Of a stretch of DNA of 7,900 nt, positions 6,110 to 7,900 are shown piece after piece. The DNA comes from Pseudomonadota bacterium (lineage in GTDB: Bacteria; Desulfobacterota; WTBG01; JAGOGO01). The notes beneath the pieces are model-generated. The model worked only from the letters and a program-made list of their open reading frames with translations. It was not told where the DNA came from and did not search any database. The stretch is from contig JAGHDE010000125.1 in the NCBI GenBank assembly GCA_021160085.1, forward strand, positions 1-7,900, given 5' to 3'. Every line of letters begins with the position of its first letter. Position 1 is the stretch's first letter. Position numbers and translations under genes: made by a program.

Positions 6110-7071
6110 TTAAAGAAACCGCCCGGCGGGTCTTGAAAATTGAAGCGGAAGCTATTTTTAACCTTATTGACAAAGTTGATGAAAATTTTGTTCTTGCGGT
6201 TGAGCTTATCACGAAATGCAAAGGGAAAATTGTCTTGACCGGAATCGGTAAATCAGGACTGATCAGCAAAAAAATTGCGTCTACTCTTGCCAGCACAGGC
6301 ACCCCGGCTTTTTTTATGCATCCAGCCGAGGGGATCCATGGCGATCTGGGGATGCTATCTCAAAAAGATATTGTCATTATTGTTTCTCATAGCGGTGAAA
6401 CTGAAGAAATCATTCAGTTGATACCAATCTTCAAGCGAATGGGCTTGAAAAAAATTGTTATTACGAGCAACCCTGAATCCACATTGGCTTCGGGGGGGGA
6501 CATAATTATCAATACCAGAGTTAAGGAAGAGGCTTGTCCGTGGGGTTTAATTCCTACCTCCAGCAGCACTGCTTCCTTAGCTATGGGAGACGCCCTTGCA
6601 ATAGCAATTCTGGAGAAAAAGGGATTCAAAGAAGAAGATTTTGCCATCCTTCATCCAGGAGGCCCCTTGGGAAAAAGACTCCTTCTCCGAGTAGAAGATA
6701 TAATGCACAAAGGAAAGGATATCCCTTTGGTCAGCAAAAACACCCTTGTGAAAGATGCGCTGTTAGAAATGACATCCAAACGCCTGGGAATTACGGGGGT
6801 CGTAGATAAGAACAAAAAACTATTGGGCCTCATCACCGATGGAGACCTGCGACGGGGGCTGGAAAAATATGATGATCTTCTTAATGCAAAAGCTTCAGAA
6901 ATAATGACAGCCAACCCAAAACGGATCATTCAGGATGCTCTGGCTGCTCAGGCTCTCCAACTGATGGAAAAATATTCTATCACGTCCCTTTTTGTCTGTA
7001 AAAAAACCAGCAAAAATCAGGTGGCTGGTATTATCCACATGCACGATATACTAAAAGAGGGGATCATTTAG
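6106..7071 (+). CDS. kdsD: KdsD/KpsF: arabinose 5-phosphate isomerase
   Basis: Converts ribulose 5-phosphate to D-arabinose 5-phosphate, the first dedicated step of KDO synthesis. The SIS domain (about 35-180) shows LTGIGKSGLISKKIASTLAS (44-63), HPAEGIHGDLGML (72-84), SHSGETEEI (94-102) and LIPTSSSTASLAMGDALA (148-165). Lys49, Glu101, Glu142 and His183 sit about ten residues before the E. coli KdsD active-site residues Lys59, Glu111, Glu152 and His193. The SIS-CBS junction reads LHPGGPLGKRL (182-192), where Ala or Ser is more usual than Pro. Two CBS domains follow (about 198-258 and 265-320), with LGLITDGDLRR (240-250) and VAGIIHMHDIL (306-316). At 321 residues it is a full-length two-domain form. 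It overlaps kdsA by four bases, has AGGGA ten bases upstream of ATG, and abuts kdsC. A G8 tract lies at codons 129-132. Confidence 0.96.
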   Translation: MIKETARRVLKIEAEAIFNLIDKVDENFVLAVELITKCKGKIVLTGIGKSGLISKKIASTLASTGTPAFFMHPAEGIHGDLGMLSQKDIVIIVSHSGETEEIIQLIPIFKRMGLKKIVITSNPESTLASGGDIIINTRVKEEACPWGLIPTSSSTASLAMGDALAIAILEKKGFKEEDFAILHPGGPLGKRLLLRVEDIMHKGKDIPLVSKNTLVKDALLEMTSKRLGITGVVDKNKKLLGLITDGDLRRGLEKYDDLLNAKASEIMTANPKRIIQDALAAQALQLMEKYSITSLFVCKKTSKNQVAGIIHMHDILKEGII

Positions 7072-7593
7072 ATGATTAATAAAGCAAAAAGAGTCCGTAT
7101 GTTGATACTGGATGTAGACGGCGTAATGACTGACGGAGGAATAGTCTATTCAAACAAAGGAGATGAGTTTAAAACATTTAATGTCAAAGACGGGTTGGGA
7201 ATAAGAATGCTAATCCAGGGAGAAATCAAGGTGGTCATAATCTCAGGCCGAAAATCGAGAGCGGTGGATTATAGGGCTGAGGATTTGGGCATCAAAGACG
7301 TTTATCAGGGGGTTAAGGACAAAGTTTCGGTATTTGAAGAAATCCTGAAAAAGGATAAAATAACATCTGAGAAGGTGGGTTTTATTGGCGATGACCTGGT
7401 GGATTCCCCTTTATTGTCGAAGGTAGGGTTTGCAGTTAGCGTTTACGATGCTGTTGATGAAATAAAAAAAAATGTTGACTATGTGACAAAGCATAGTGGG
7501 GGTAAAGGAGCAATAAGAGAAGTATCTGATTTAATTTTGAAAGCTCAGGGAAAATGGGAGCGATGTTTGTCGCAAATAACATCTCCCCAGTAG
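7072..7593 (+). CDS. kdsC: KdsC: KDO-8-phosphate phosphatase
   Basis: Small HAD-family phosphatase that hydrolyses KDO 8-phosphate to KDO in the cytosol; it normally works as a tetramer. Motif I is LDVDGVMTDGG (13-23) with nucleophile Asp14 and acid/base Asp16. Motif II is ISGR (57-60), the motif III lysine is probably in GVKDK (80-84), and motif IV is GFIGDDLVDSPLL (103-115) with Asp107 and Asp108. There is no cap domain, as expected for the C0 type. The length of 173 residues is typical. The ATG follows the kdsD stop directly (TAGATG), and a good Shine-Dalgarno, GAGGGG (7057-7062), lies nine bases upstream inside the end of kdsD. A run of nine A lies in the codons for I-K-K-N (131-134). Confidence 0.96.
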   Translation: MINKAKRVRMLILDVDGVMTDGGIVYSNKGDEFKTFNVKDGLGIRMLIQGEIKVVIISGRKSRAVDYRAEDLGIKDVYQGVKDKVSVFEEILKKDKITSEKVGFIGDDLVDSPLLSKVGFAVSVYDAVDEIKKNVDYVTKHSGGKGAIREVSDLILKAQGKWERCLSQITSPQ

Positions 7594-7599
7594 CATCTT

Positions 7600-7900
7600 A
7601 TGATTATAAAAATTTCTCTTGCTAAAGCTAAATTTTATTTAGCCGGAATAGGAATAATAGCTTTTTTAGGAGTGGTTGTTTCCTTAACCTTTAATTTCTT
7701 TCTTTCAAATGAGGCTGTTATAATCCCGGAAATCCCGGAAAACACTCGGGACGCTGATATGCAGTTTCAAGAAATTCATTATACTTCAACCAATGAACAA
7801 GGGTTTAAGGAGTGGGAACTAAAAGCGGTTGCAGTAAATTATTATCAGGGGAAAAAGCTGGCAGAATTTGATAATGTGAACATTACCTTTTTTTCCAAAG
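7600..7900 (+). CDS. lptC: LptC: LPS export bridge protein (partial, 5' end)
   Basis: One hundred codons are visible before the window ends. A short basic N-terminus leads into one membrane segment (about residues 12-35: FYLAGIGIIAFLGVVV then SLTFNFFL), matching the single-span inner-membrane anchor of LptC. The periplasmic part begins the OstA/LptC-type fold: MQFQEIHYTST (54-64), then GFKEWELKAVAVNYY (68-82) and LAEFDNVNITFF (87-98), the W-E-L-x-A pattern typical of LptC. It passes LPS from the LptB2FG transporter to LptA. The ATG lies six bases after the kdsC stop, which is in the same frame, so no earlier start is possible. No Shine-Dalgarno is seen, suggesting coupling to kdsC. lptA and lptB are expected next, outside the window. 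Confidence 0.88.
   Translation, partial: MIIKISLAKAKFYLAGIGIIAFLGVVVSLTFNFFLSNEAVIIPEIPENTRDADMQFQEIHYTSTNEQGFKEWELKAVAVNYYQGKKLAEFDNVNITFFSK

Noticed and set aside
6414..6929. Open frames on both strands within kdsD
   Set aside because: They are alternate-frame shadows of a clearly conserved two-domain protein.
1..7900. Novel defence, mobile or biosynthetic system
   Set aside because: No transposase, integrase, nuclease, toxin-antitoxin, tRNA or attachment-like repeat is present; every complete gene belongs to a known housekeeping family.

Overview
The window is a chromosomal stretch from a Gram-negative (diderm, LPS-making) bacterium of AT-leaning composition. The gene set fits an uncultured Desulfobacterota-like or related lineage: an nrdR-ribD pair, a compact KDO block leading into lptC, and a large membrane protein with C-terminal TPRs. 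The taxonomic guess is inference only; no marker gene that would settle it is present.

Minus strand, positions 4242 down to 1. nrdR (zinc-ribbon/ATP-cone repressor of ribonucleotide reductase genes) is followed after 15 bases by ribD (bifunctional riboflavin deaminase/reductase), which appears to start at TTG. A GC stem followed by seven T residues lies after ribD. Beyond it begins a very large gene, at least 802 codons, that runs off the left edge. It encodes a polytopic protein resembling GT-C/TMTC-type glycosyltransferases, followed by about ten TPR units. The TPR DNA shows a strict 102-base period and a 204-base super-repeat.

The divergent intergenic region (4243-4465) holds a good sigma70-type promoter in each direction, a 16-base palindrome in the nrdR leader, and a 9-base inverted repeat shared by the two promoter regions.

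Plus strand, positions 4466 to 7900. kdsB, kdsA, kdsD (kpsF), kdsC and the start of lptC form a tight operon with gaps of 27, -4, 0 and 6 bases. Together they supply every dedicated enzyme from ribulose 5-phosphate to CMP-KDO: KdsD isomerises Ru5P to arabinose 5-phosphate, KdsA condenses it with PEP, KdsC removes the phosphate and KdsB activates KDO with CTP. LptC then belongs to the LPS export bridge. lptA/lptB probably follow beyond the window.

This is largely a housekeeping region. I found no convincing new defence or mobile system. The points worth a second look are the TMTC-like TPR protein with its young repeats, paired G8 tracts inside ribD and kdsD, the Cys-type KdsA active site, the A/T hairpin just before kdsA, and the organisation of the divergent promoter region.
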